Positions 52,254 to 59,700 of a stretch of DNA of 64,000 bases are shown here, one piece after another (position 1 is the stretch's first letter; every line of letters begins with the position of its first letter). The stretch covers positions 22,415 through 86,414 of the forward strand of contig NZ_NCSQ01000166.1 in NCBI RefSeq assembly GCF_002105465.1, in the 5' to 3' direction. The notes beneath the pieces were generated by a model. That model was not told the DNA's origin and did not search any database. It saw nothing but the letters and a program-made list of their open reading frames with translations. The DNA comes from Aquidulcibacter paucihalophilus. Lineage in GTDB: Bacteria > Pseudomonadota > Alphaproteobacteria > Caulobacterales > Aquidulcibacteraceae. A program made the translations under genes and the position numbers.

Positions 52254-52841
52254 ATGCAACGCTTTCCTTTTTTCTTTGCGCTTATGGCTGCCCTCGCCGC
52301 AGCGCTGGTGGGCATCGCGGTCCTGCCCTTGGCCAAGGCCCAAGGCCAGCCGGTAGATGGTCGGCAGACCAATCTCGGCTGGGTGGTTGAAGGCGCAGAA
52401 CTGGCGCAGGTACGCCCAGCCCCGGGCTTCCCCATCATGGCACCGCCGGGCCCGCGCGGCGACCTTGAGGGCGTGCGTATGACCGCAACAAGTGCCTTGG
52501 CCCCAGATGCCCGTTACTCCAAAGGCGTCCGCTTGAGCTTTGGTGACGCTTTGGCCAATCATGTGGCCAGCGGTGCGACGACCGTGCGTGTGATCGTCAA
52601 ATCCACTGCCCGTTTGCCTGCCAAATCCATGGCAATTGGTTGGGTTACAGAAGGCCCCGTCGCTTGGAATGAGCAGGCCGTCAGCCCCGGCTTCACCAGT
52701 GTAACCTTTAATCTGCCTCCCACGACGGCAAAACCGCGCGCGCTTGCCATCTGGCCCAGCGTGCAAGGTGGCGAAGGCGGGATTGAGGTCAAAGCCATCA
52801 TCTTTGCCAAGCCCGATGCCGCCCCCGCCATTCCGAATTAA
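52254..52841 (+). CDS. secreted hypothetical protein
   Basis: The 195 residues start MQRFPFFFALMAALAAALVG, a clear signal peptide ending near AKAQG. The mature part looks like a beta-sandwich (VRLSFGDALANHVASGATTVRVIVKST, VTFNLPPTTAKPRALAIWPSVQGGE), with no catalytic motif I recognise. It is divergent from the hydrolase gene and followed after 24 bases by kdsD, so it may share that transcript. The frame is open from a TTG at 52218, but the ATG 52254 starts the signal peptide. Confidence 0.75.
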   Translation: MQRFPFFFALMAALAAALVGIAVLPLAKAQGQPVDGRQTNLGWVVEGAELAQVRPAPGFPIMAPPGPRGDLEGVRMTATSALAPDARYSKGVRLSFGDALANHVASGATTVRVIVKSTARLPAKSMAIGWVTEGPVAWNEQAVSPGFTSVTFNLPPTTAKPRALAIWPSVQGGEGGIEVKAIIFAKPDAAPAIPN

Positions 52842-52865
52842 GACGATCAACACGAAAGCGCCCTC

Positions 52866-53828
52866 ATGAGCCAATCTTCCGCCATCGCCGCCGCCCAGCG
52901 CGTCCTCGAAGTTGAATTGGAAGGCCTGCGCCGTCTACAAGCCTCCATCGGGACTGAATTTGCTGCCATTGTTGAGAAGGTCAGCACCATGAAGGGCCGC
53001 CTGATCTGTGCCGGCGTTGGCAAGTCTGGCCATGTGGCGCGCAAGATCACCGCGACCTTGGCCTCCACCGGAACACCCAGCCAATTCATCCACCCGACCG
53101 AAGCCAGCCATGGCGATATGGGCATGATTGGCACAGATGACATTCTCCTCATCCTCTCCAAATCCGGCGAAGTGCCTGAGCTGTCGGACATGATCGCCTA
53201 TGGCAAGCGCTTCAAAATTCCCATCATCGCCATGACCGCCAATGCAGCCTCCGTACTCGGCAAGGCAGGCGATTATCTGATGCTCTTGCCCGACGCGCCT
53301 GAGGCCTGTGGCGAGACGCGCGCCCCGACGACTTCAACCACTATGCAGATCGCCTATGGCGATGCTTTGGCTGTCGCACTGTTAGAGCGGCGCGGCTTCA
53401 CCGCCAGCGACTTCCGCGTCTATCACCCCGGCGGCAAATTAGGGGCGATGCTGAAGTCGGTGGCAGACCTGATGCATCAGGCAGACGAATTACCCTTAGT
53501 CCGTCCAACCACACCCATGATGGAAGCCCTCCTGACCATGACGGCCAAGCGCTTTGGTTGTACCGGTGTGATTGATGACCAAGACCGCTTGATCGGCATC
53601 GTGACCGATGGCGACGTGCGCCGCAAAGCCGGCTCCGATTTCGCTCATCTCACTGTCGGCGAAGTCATGACCATGAACCCCATGGTCGTCAGCCCCCACG
53701 CACTCGCTGCCGAAGCCCTCGCCGAACTCAACCATTCCGGCCGCTCTGTCGTGTTTGCGGTGGATGAAGACGAAAAGCCCGTTGGCCTCTTGCACCTGCA
53801 TGATTTGCTGCGGGCGGGCGTGATGTAG
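52866..53828 (+). CDS. kdsD: arabinose-5-phosphate isomerase KdsD (KpsF/GutQ family)
   Basis: KdsD converts ribulose-5-phosphate to arabinose-5-phosphate, the precursor of Kdo for lipopolysaccharide. The 320 residues have an N-terminal SIS domain (VGKSGHVARKITATLASTG, EASHGDMGMI, ILSKSGEVPEL) and two C-terminal CBS domains (ending with GLLHLHDLLRAGVM). The position is away from other Kdo genes. The start is preceded by the secreted protein gene, 24 bases away. Confidence 0.94.
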   Translation: MSQSSAIAAAQRVLEVELEGLRRLQASIGTEFAAIVEKVSTMKGRLICAGVGKSGHVARKITATLASTGTPSQFIHPTEASHGDMGMIGTDDILLILSKSGEVPELSDMIAYGKRFKIPIIAMTANAASVLGKAGDYLMLLPDAPEACGETRAPTTSTTMQIAYGDALAVALLERRGFTASDFRVYHPGGKLGAMLKSVADLMHQADELPLVRPTTPMMEALLTMTAKRFGCTGVIDDQDRLIGIVTDGDVRRKAGSDFAHLTVGEVMTMNPMVVSPHALAAEALAELNHSGRSVVFAVDEDEKPVGLLHLHDLLRAGVM

Positions 53829-54213
53829 GGGGCAGACACGTCAGTTCAAATTCAGTCCTCTATACTTCAGTTTTGCTAATCGCAGTGCAGTATCAGATGC
53901 AAATTTATCTAGGGACCAAATAATCTGATTAGACAAATTATTTGTACCACTAAGACTCCAATTGTAAGCGTAAAATGAGGGCAAAATAGTTTAACCTATG
54001 CTTGCAGGACGAGTTATTAGTGAATGGCATATTTGAGAGGCAATTTGCCTCGGACGTCAGGGCGCACTCCAGCCTTGGAGAGCTCACCAGTCAAGCAAAA
54101 CCTGAAGTGGTTGTGCTGGGTGTTGGTCCTATGGTTTTGGAACGGTTCAAGGCTGCACCCTGCTTGACTTGAGGCCGCCCGACACTTCTTTGTGGGCGCT
54201 TGTGTTCCAGCAA

Positions 54214-54433
54214 GGCCTTTGCCCAGGCACAGCCTGTGGCCAAGGCCTTCTAGACAAAATCTTCACCGATCCAAAACCACCGTTATCCCCGCCAAAGCGT
54301 GAGCTTCGAGCGGGGACCTCCTTACGCTTTTGCGCCACAAGGTCCCGGATCGGCTAGCGCCGTCCGGGATGACACCGTGAAAAAGGTTTTTATCTGGAAG
54401 GCTTTGGTGCAGGCTGTGCCTGCCCCAAAGGCC
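54214..54433. repeat. 38-base inverted repeat around the REP-like element
   Basis: Arms at 54214-54251 and 54396-54433 are reverse complements at about four fifths of positions, both containing GGCCTTTG and CAGGCACAGCCTG or their complements. The 144-base spacer holds the REP-like copy and another stem. The structure suggests a composite extragenic element or the remains of a mobile element; no coding part is seen. Confidence 0.6.
54282..54320 (+). repeat. REP-like intergenic palindromic element, copy 2
   Basis: Matches the reverse complement of 20645-20683 in 35 of 39 bases. The two copies are in opposite orientation about 33.6 kb apart. The following block at 54327-54346 repeats the cttttgc...caaggtccc segment seen at 20625-20642. 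Confidence 0.75.
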
Positions 54434-54449
54434 AAACTCAATTGTTGCT

Positions 54450-54475
54450 GGGCGATTTGACGCGACAAATCGCCC
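54450..54475. repeat. perfect 10-bp hairpin
   Basis: GGGCGATTTG-ACGCGA-CAAATCGCCC. It could work as a bidirectional terminator, but no T-run follows on either strand and no gene ends close by. Confidence 0.5.
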
Positions 54476-54811
54476 GAACACACTGGATGAAGCGGTTTGG
54501 TGGACCAGAAGGGTCACCAAAGCGCGTCCAGATAAAAAGAATTCCGAAACAATGCCATCCCTGCCCGAAGGAAGTGGCAAGCGGGCACCTCAAGGGGCTT
54601 TATGGCACCAGATCAGGGGACCGGCTCAATGATAACGGCTCAGGCAGTTTTCTGTTCTAGACCCATTTCGGTCGCCTTGGGTGGTATCGGCTTGCTTCTG
54701 CATGAAGCCAATTTAACCAAAGCGAAGATTGACCTTCTGCCGCGATCCCCGCCAGATAGTGCTGGCTTAGAGGCACAATAGGATGGCCATTGAGCGCTTG
54801 TGAGGTCGCAA

Positions 54812-55237
54812 ATGGGTGCATGTTCAAAGCGGACTTTGGGCTTGGGTTTAATGGCGGCGGTTGGAATGGCATCGGCTTCGCCAAGTCAGGCGCACGCCGC
54901 GCCGCCTAAGGCCGCATCGTATGAGTTGACGTTTCTCAAGGCCAGCGAGGGCAATCGTGCTGCACTTTGCCAATTCATCCAAGCAAATTGGTTCGAAATG
55001 GACAGGATTGCCGTCGAACGGGGCTTGATGACAGACTATCGGCTCTTGTCGTCGGCTGAGACTGATGCGGACTGGGATGTTTTGGTAATGGTCGGCTACC
55101 CAAACCCAGATGGTTATGCGGGTATCACGAAAGAATTTGACGCCATTAGGGCTGCCCACACGATTGTGCCCGTGAATGGCAAGACTTTGCGCCAGTTGGG
55201 AACGATTGTCGCCAGTCGACGGCTGGTGCCCGGGTAA
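54812..55237 (+). CDS. secreted protein, possible dimeric alpha/beta-barrel
   Basis: The 141 residues have a signal peptide (GLGLMAAVGMASASPSQAHA). The mature part, SYELTFLKASEGNRAALCQF, RGLMTDYRLLSS, DWDVLVMVGYPNPDGYAGI, has the strand-helix-strand pattern of small dimeric alpha/beta-barrel (NIPSNAP/EthD-like) proteins. The function is not known. ATG 54812 is chosen for the GAGG 7 bases upstream; GTG 54800 is an alternative. It ends 21 bases before the convergent dapB. Confidence 0.65.
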   Translation: MGACSKRTLGLGLMAAVGMASASPSQAHAAPPKAASYELTFLKASEGNRAALCQFIQANWFEMDRIAVERGLMTDYRLLSSAETDADWDVLVMVGYPNPDGYAGITKEFDAIRAAHTIVPVNGKTLRQLGTIVASRRLVPG

Positions 55238-55258
55238 GCGGCCGCTGATCAGCCAGCC

Positions 55259-56065
55259 CTATAGCCCCAACACGTCCGACATATCATAAAGGCCGGGGCC
55301 ATGGCCTGCGGCCCAGCGGGCGGCGACGAAGGCACCTTTGGCGAAGATGGCGCGGTTGAGGGCTGAATGGCTAAAGCGGATGACTTCGTCATCGCTGGCA
55401 AACATCACCTCATGGTCGCCAATAATGCCGCCACCCCGCGCGACGGCATAGCCAATCTCGCCCGGCTTTCGGGTGGCTGTCGCGCCATGTCGGTCAAAGG
55501 TCGCAACATCGGTGTGAGAAACCCCGCGGCCCTTGGCCGCTGCTTGACCCAGCATCAAGGCCGTGCCCGACGGCGCATCGAGTTTCCGGCGGTGATGGGC
55601 TTCAAAAATCTCAATATCCCACTCGGGGCCCAGGCGTTCGGCGGCTTGTTTGACAAGGCCCAGCAAGAGATTGATGCCGAGCGAGAAATTGCCGCTGCGC
55701 ACGATACAAAAGTGTTGGGCGGCTTCAGCGATCTGGGCTTCTTGAGCGGGCTCAAACCCCGTTGTGCCCAAAATGATGGCTTTCACGCCGGAACCTTTCA
55801 GGGCCGCCAATGCCGCAAGCGATGCTGTCGGCGTGGTAAAATCAATCCAGACGTCAGCGCTTTGGGCGGCTGTAAGCGGGCTTTCAACACAAACTACACC
55901 CAAGCCTTCGCCACCGGCCAAGAGGCCAAGATCGGCACCTAGGGCGGCGCTGCCAGCGCGCTCACTCCCGCCAATAATGGTCAGGCCAGCTTCGCTGCTT
56001 GCCGCGGCAATCAAAGCCCGACCCATGCGACCGGCCGCCCCGGCTATGGCTAGTTGAATACTCAT
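55259..56065 (-). CDS. dapB: 4-hydroxy-tetrahydrodipicolinate reductase DapB
   Basis: DapB reduces HTPA to tetrahydrodipicolinate in lysine and diaminopimelate synthesis. The 268 residues have the NAD(P) site AIAGAAGRMGRALI, the loops WIDFTTP and ILGTTGF, SGNFSLGINLLL, and the catalytic EAHHRRKLDAPSGTAL. The frame is open to 56254, but the ATG 56065 starts MSIQLAIAGAAG and has GAAAGGG just upstream. The next 460 bases upstream contain no sure gene. Confidence 0.96.
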   Translation of the reverse strand: MSIQLAIAGAAGRMGRALIAAASSEAGLTIIGGSERAGSAALGADLGLLAGGEGLGVVCVESPLTAAQSADVWIDFTTPTASLAALAALKGSGVKAIILGTTGFEPAQEAQIAEAAQHFCIVRSGNFSLGINLLLGLVKQAAERLGPEWDIEIFEAHHRRKLDAPSGTALMLGQAAAKGRGVSHTDVATFDRHGATATRKPGEIGYAVARGGGIIGDHEVMFASDDEVIRFSHSALNRAIFAKGAFVAARWAAGHGPGLYDMSDVLGL

Positions 56066-56522
56066 GCCCTTTCGATAGTCTGAGCGGGGTCTCAGATGCA
56101 AGGGCTTTGCATGCCTATCCGCCGGACCGACCGGTGCGTTGCCACATCGGCCTCGCCTGTTGACGTGATGACGGCGTCGGAAATCACCCGCCAATCCACC
56201 GCCAACATGATTGATACGGTTAAGAACGTCGCGCCGTCCTTCTCCGCCAGCCAAAATACCATTGCAGATGCCGGAACTTTCGTGCGCTCACCAAACTTGT
56301 ACGGTCTGCTCGGTGATCAGGTCTTCCCACACAGCGATGGTCCATTTGGGATGAATGGCGGCGTTGGCTAAATCAGCTTTACGGCCAACTTCTAGTTTGT
56401 ACGACTTTTGTTCAAAGAAGGGCGAAAGAGATTCGGCTTTTCCGCCTTTTTTTGGCGTGTGTGCTGTCAATTAGGCGATATCGACTTCAAAAAACGCGCG
56501 CGCTGGCAGCGTCCAAGCACCG
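56066..56522. other. 457-base gap between dapB and the AraC gene, possible decayed coding
   Basis: No gene of known family fits. On the minus strand two frames read protein-like in succession: one ending near 56288 with ANAAIHPKWTIAVWEDLI, and a different frame covering 56262-56092. This looks like a small broken gene, but neither half is recognisable. No repeat, RNA gene or clear terminator was seen. Confidence 0.4.
56092..56262 (-). CDS. possible 56-residue ORF or gene remnant before dapB
   Basis: ATG 56262 to TGA 56092, 26 bases before dapB on the same strand. The translation starts MVFWLAEKDGATFLTVSIML and continues with AVDWRVISDAVITSTGEAD; the composition is protein-like and the frame stays open upstream of the ATG. 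I do not recognise it. It may be the 3' part of a frameshifted gene whose 5' part lies at about 56470-56288. Confidence 0.3.
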   Translation of the reverse strand: MVFWLAEKDGATFLTVSIMLAVDWRVISDAVITSTGEADVATHRSVRRIGMQSPCI

Positions 56523-57473
56523 TTACATCGCGCTCAGTTTCCAAGGTGAGGTCTGGTCCAGTTTGGCCTGACGGCGGAAATCGCTGGGCGATTGGCCAAC
56601 GATTTTCTTGAAAACTTTGGAGAAGCTAAAGGCATCGCTAAATCCCACGGCGCGCGCGATATGTTCCAACGTGTGGTCAGCTTCGGCTAGGAGGGTCATC
56701 GCCTTTTGAACCCGCAAGACCCGCAAATAGCTCAAAGGCGTGTCACCCATGGTGCGGCGAAATCGCTCTGCCAATAGGGTACGTGACAGGCCCGCCTGCT
56801 TGGCGAGTTCCTCCAATGTCCAGCCATGCGAGGGGTCTTCATGCATAACGGTCACCGCCTTGCGGATCTGTAGATCCGCGACCCCTTGGCTCCAGCCGGC
56901 CCGGGTGTGGCCCAACTGGTCGACCATCTCTCGGACCAGATAGGTAAAGATCACATCCAACAGGCCATAAACGATTGTTTGTCCACCCATAGAGGGCTTA
57001 TTCATTTCTTCGTCCAACAGGCCGATCGTCAAAGTCAATGGGTGAAATTTGGCTAAGCTTTGCCCGTCCAGCACAAACCAGTCTGGAATTTCGCGAAAGA
57101 GGGCATGTACGGGTTCGTGCCAAAATTGATAGGCCCCACTGATCAGCCTGCTGGAACTGGGCAAGGGGCTATAGGTCAAAGCTGCCACGGCTAAGTCACT
57201 TGCGATCGGCAGAACTTGGGCCGGGTCATAGCTGGGCGAAGTGCTGAGCACATGGGTGCACCCGCGCGCCATCAGGACAACTGAGCCTGCCTCCAGAGCA
57301 ATGGGTTCACGCAGACTCGCCGAGTGAGTATAGACCCGACCGCGTGTGACCACATGCAGACCCATGCTCTTCTCGCAAGGAAACAGCAGCGGGGTTTGCG
57401 CATCCAAAGTGCGAACGTCTAACAGGCGGCGCTTCAGGCCAGCCTCGTGCAAAATGTCTGTTAGAAGGTCCAT
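56523..57473 (-). CDS. AraC family regulator with cupin-type sensor
   Basis: The 316 residues have an N-terminal cupin-like AraC sensor (LHVVTRGRVYTHSASL, LEAGSVVLMARGCTHVL) and two C-terminal helix-turn-helix motifs (WTLEELAKQAGLSRTLLAERFRR and HTLEHIARAVGFSDAFSFSKVF). The ATG 57473 has AAGGGTG upstream; the open frame reaches a TTG at 57497. It is divergent from the NmrA-like oxidoreductase gene, its likely target; such pairs are common. Confidence 0.92.
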   Translation of the reverse strand: MDLLTDILHEAGLKRRLLDVRTLDAQTPLLFPCEKSMGLHVVTRGRVYTHSASLREPIALEAGSVVLMARGCTHVLSTSPSYDPAQVLPIASDLAVAALTYSPLPSSSRLISGAYQFWHEPVHALFREIPDWFVLDGQSLAKFHPLTLTIGLLDEEMNKPSMGGQTIVYGLLDVIFTYLVREMVDQLGHTRAGWSQGVADLQIRKAVTVMHEDPSHGWTLEELAKQAGLSRTLLAERFRRTMGDTPLSYLRVLRVQKAMTLLAEADHTLEHIARAVGFSDAFSFSKVFKKIVGQSPSDFRRQAKLDQTSPWKLSAM

Positions 57474-57598
57474 CACCCTTATCCATATCTCTGTCAATCA
57501 CGCCGAATGCAGGACGATTTGACATGAAAATTGTTATTTTTGCCATTCATCATCCCACTTTCATTGAATAAATGCAAGGCACTAACTTATGAAAGGAA

Positions 57599-58441
57599 AT
57601 GAAGATGTCCAAGATATTAGTCGTCGGCGCGAACGGAACGGTCGGCTCAGAACTCGTAAGGCTCTTGTCTGAACAGGGCCATGACGTGGTGCGCGCGACT
57701 TCTCGTGCCTCTGCTTCGGCCCAAGAGGTTCACCTCAATCTGGTTACGGGCGAAGGGCTTGCCACCGCCTTTGACGGGGTGGAGGCGGCCTTCCTGCTCT
57801 CGCCCCCAGGCCATACCAATCAGAACGAATTACTCAATCCGGTGATCGACCAAGCGGTCGCCAGTGGCGTGCAGAAGATCGTCCTCATGACGGCCATGGG
57901 TGCCAATGCGGATGAGGCAGCCCCGTTCAGGCAAGTTGAGCGACATCTGGAGAAATCGGGCCTTGCCTATAACATCATCCGCCCCAATTGGTTCATGCAG
58001 AACTTCCATACTTTTTGGATCCAAGGCATTTTGGAACAGAGCAAAATCCTGTTGCCAGTCGGCTCGGCGAAGGGCAGCTTCATTGATGCACGCGACATCG
58101 CGGCAGTCGCGGCAGTCCTCCTCACCCGTCATGAGCACGACAATCAGGAGTTTGATCTGACTGGGGGAGAGGCGCTTGATCACGACCAAGCGGCAGCCAT
58201 CCTGTCACACGCCATTGGCCGGACGATTGCCTATGAGGAGATTTCCGATGAGGCGATGCTGGCCCAGCTTCTCGCCGCTGGCCTGCCTAAAGACTATGCC
58301 GATTTTCTGATCACCATTCTGGGCTTCTTCAAGGCTGGCTATTCACAAGCCATCACCCCGGCGGTGGAGGCCATCACCGGCGTCAAGCCCAGAACCTTTG
58401 CCGCTTACGCGCAAGACTATAAAGACGCTTGGACGGTTTAG
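57599..58441 (+). CDS. NmrA-like NAD(P)-binding oxidoreductase
   Basis: The 280 residues begin with the Rossmann motif ILVVGANGTVGSELVRLLS. Family marks are VEAAFLLSPPGHTNQ, KIVLMTAMGANADEAAPF, YNIIRPNWFMQNF and SFIDARDIAAVAAVLL, close to NmrA/QorB-like short-chain proteins that reduce quinones or sense NADP. The classic YxxxK pair is absent, as in the NmrA group. AGGAA precedes the start directly. Divergent AraC gene is the likely regulator; a hairpin follows at 58461. Confidence 0.87.
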   Translation: MKMSKILVVGANGTVGSELVRLLSEQGHDVVRATSRASASAQEVHLNLVTGEGLATAFDGVEAAFLLSPPGHTNQNELLNPVIDQAVASGVQKIVLMTAMGANADEAAPFRQVERHLEKSGLAYNIIRPNWFMQNFHTFWIQGILEQSKILLPVGSAKGSFIDARDIAAVAAVLLTRHEHDNQEFDLTGGEALDHDQAAAILSHAIGRTIAYEEISDEAMLAQLLAAGLPKDYADFLITILGFFKAGYSQAITPAVEAITGVKPRTFAAYAQDYKDAWTV

Positions 58442-58460
58442 GGCGGTTCAATTAGCGGGT

Positions 58461-58488
58461 GGCCAGACAGTCCTTGGGCAGTCTGGCC
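58461..58488. terminator. bidirectional hairpin between convergent genes
   Basis: Perfect 8-bp stem GGCCAGAC/GTCTGGCC with a 12-base loop, between the NmrA-like gene and the small membrane protein gene. T-runs are weak on both sides. Confidence 0.55.
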
Positions 58489-58497
58489 TAGTTGCCT

Positions 58498-58866
58498 TTA
58501 GGTGGCCGCGGGCTCTGCCGCGGGTTCTTGGCTTTCTGGCGCGGTCTTAGGCTTTTTGCGTCGGTCAAAATAGGCAAAGACCAGCCCGGCGACCACCACA
58601 ACGGCGAGGCCTGTCACAATCGCTGGGGCTACGGACGGGCGTGGCCGAAATTGTGCGGCGACTTGTCGGGTAAACTTATTGCTTTTCAGCAAGTCCCGAA
58701 AATAGCTCTCGGCTTGCTTAGCGATGCGCGACCCAGTATCTCGAACCTTTGGATTGGTCAGGATCGCATCAACTTGGCGGTCTACATGATCGTCCTTAAA
58801 GGCGTCGATTGCGACGGGAATGAGGGCTGCGATACCGGCGACGAGCTTTTCGTTTGAATTGGGCAT
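58498..58866 (-). CDS. small membrane protein with one C-terminal helix
   Basis: The 122 residues have a soluble N-terminal part (residues 1-75, with FKDDHVDRQVDAILTNPKVRD) and one membrane helix at about 80-100 followed by DRRKKPK, so the N-terminus would be outside and the tail inside, or the reverse. The end is Ala/Glu/Pro-rich. No family recognised. It is the third gene of a three-gene set of small membrane proteins, 11 bases after the preceding one. Confidence 0.65.
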   Translation of the reverse strand: MPNSNEKLVAGIAALIPVAIDAFKDDHVDRQVDAILTNPKVRDTGSRIAKQAESYFRDLLKSNKFTRQVAAQFRPRPSVAPAIVTGLAVVVVAGLVFAYFDRRKKPKTAPESQEPAAEPAAT

Positions 58867-58877
58867 GTGATGTATTC

Positions 58878-59327
58878 CTAATGGACGCTTTGACGCGGTG
58901 GGCTTGGGTGTGTTTGCGACTGGGGCATGGGCGATACGGCGGAGGCTGGGGGTGCTTCTTGGCTTGTGTCGGGTGCTAAGCCGTCTGGGGCAAACGCCTC
59001 AAAAATGGGGAAGAGGTCTTCAGGTTCTATGCCAAAGCGTGCGGCTGCCCCGGCAACCAGCGCTGCCGCCAAGGCCGCCATTGGCTTGTGATCAATCAAA
59101 CTCGCGACGACCGCTTGCAGGCGCATTTTGCGGCGGCTAGCCCGCAGCTGGGTCAAGCCAAGCAGGCTCAAGGTAGCAAGCCCACAAGCTGCAGCCATGA
59201 TCACGGGGGCAAGAAGCGGCCCAGCAAAGACGAAAAGCGCGCGGTAGCCCGCCACAATCAAGAAGATTGCACAAGCTAAGGCAAAAATGACGGCAAACAC
59301 GCGCAAGGATAGGGCACGGCCGATCAT
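58878..59327 (-). CDS. two-helix membrane protein, YqjE/holin-like
   Basis: The 149 residues have two membrane helices (about 9-31 and 34-58) and then a basic stretch RASRRKMRLQAVVAS and an Ala/Pro-rich tail. The place next to a YqjD-like protein recalls the YqjE-type holin-like proteins (DUF1469) that travel with YqjD/ElaB; the sequence match itself is weak. The start overlaps the upstream gene stop by 4 bases. Confidence 0.6.
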   Translation of the reverse strand: MIGRALSLRVFAVIFALACAIFLIVAGYRALFVFAGPLLAPVIMAAACGLATLSLLGLTQLRASRRKMRLQAVVASLIDHKPMAALAAALVAGAAARFGIEPEDLFPIFEAFAPDGLAPDTSQEAPPASAVSPMPQSQTHPSPPRQSVH

Positions 59328-59527
59328 GTGCGCTTCCGCGCCAACAGGCTTGTGACCAACAGACCTAGGCCAAAGGCAATCGACAGGGTCAAAACGGGTT
59401 GTCGCCGAATGAAGTCGGACAAAGGGCCGATTTCGTCGGCTGCGCTGTCCAGCGGCGCGTCAGCGTTCGGCTGAATCGCCACAGTTACAAGGTCCCGGTT
59501 CGTGTCGTCCGGCTGTGTTGGGTTCAT
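59324..59527 (-). CDS. YqjD/ElaB-like small membrane-anchored protein
   Basis: The 67 residues end with FIRRQPVLTLSIAFGLGLLV and then LLARKRT, which is the typical membrane anchor of DUF883 (YqjD/ElaB) proteins. Those proteins bind ribosomes at the inner membrane in stationary phase in E. coli. This one is shorter than the usual 100 residues, lacking most of the helical N-terminal part. First gene of the three-gene set. Confidence 0.6.
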   Translation of the reverse strand: MNPTQPDDTNRDLVTVAIQPNADAPLDSAADEIGPLSDFIRRQPVLTLSIAFGLGLLVTSLLARKRT

Positions 59528-59700
59528 GATTTATCATCCTCAGGCACCCAAAACGCGTCATCCAATTCTTGGTTCCGATGGTGGATGCAATGGGGCTTTG
59601 CGTTTCGCAGCCGATTTGATCTGCATCAAAGCGGCGCACGCCTGAATCTCTACATCGGGCCAACGTCGCAGCACCCTTGCGCGTGAGGGGGCTTGCGCCG

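Larger units (their letters stand above)
53829..54811. other. 983-base gene-free region rich in palindromes
   Basis: No credible gene was found. The first 170 bases are A/T-rich and otherwise plain. From 54037 on it holds a small palindrome GAGGCAA-T-TTGCCTC (54037-54051), a long inverted repeat (54214-54251 with 54396-54433), a REP-like copy (54282-54320), a stem TCCCGGA/TCCGGGA (54343-54369) and a perfect hairpin (54450-54475). Open frames on both strands here are typical repeat translations. A 47-residue frame at 54024-54167 with a tryptophan-rich hydrophobic end is possible but unsupported. Confidence 0.6.

Noticed and set aside
54024..54167. 47-residue frame with a tryptophan-rich hydrophobic end
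   Set aside because: No ribosome-binding site or family match, and it lies in the palindrome-rich gene-free region.
54147..54660. Several 60-105 residue frames on both strands
   Set aside because: They are translations of the repeat elements; both strands look alike and none has a start signal or motif.
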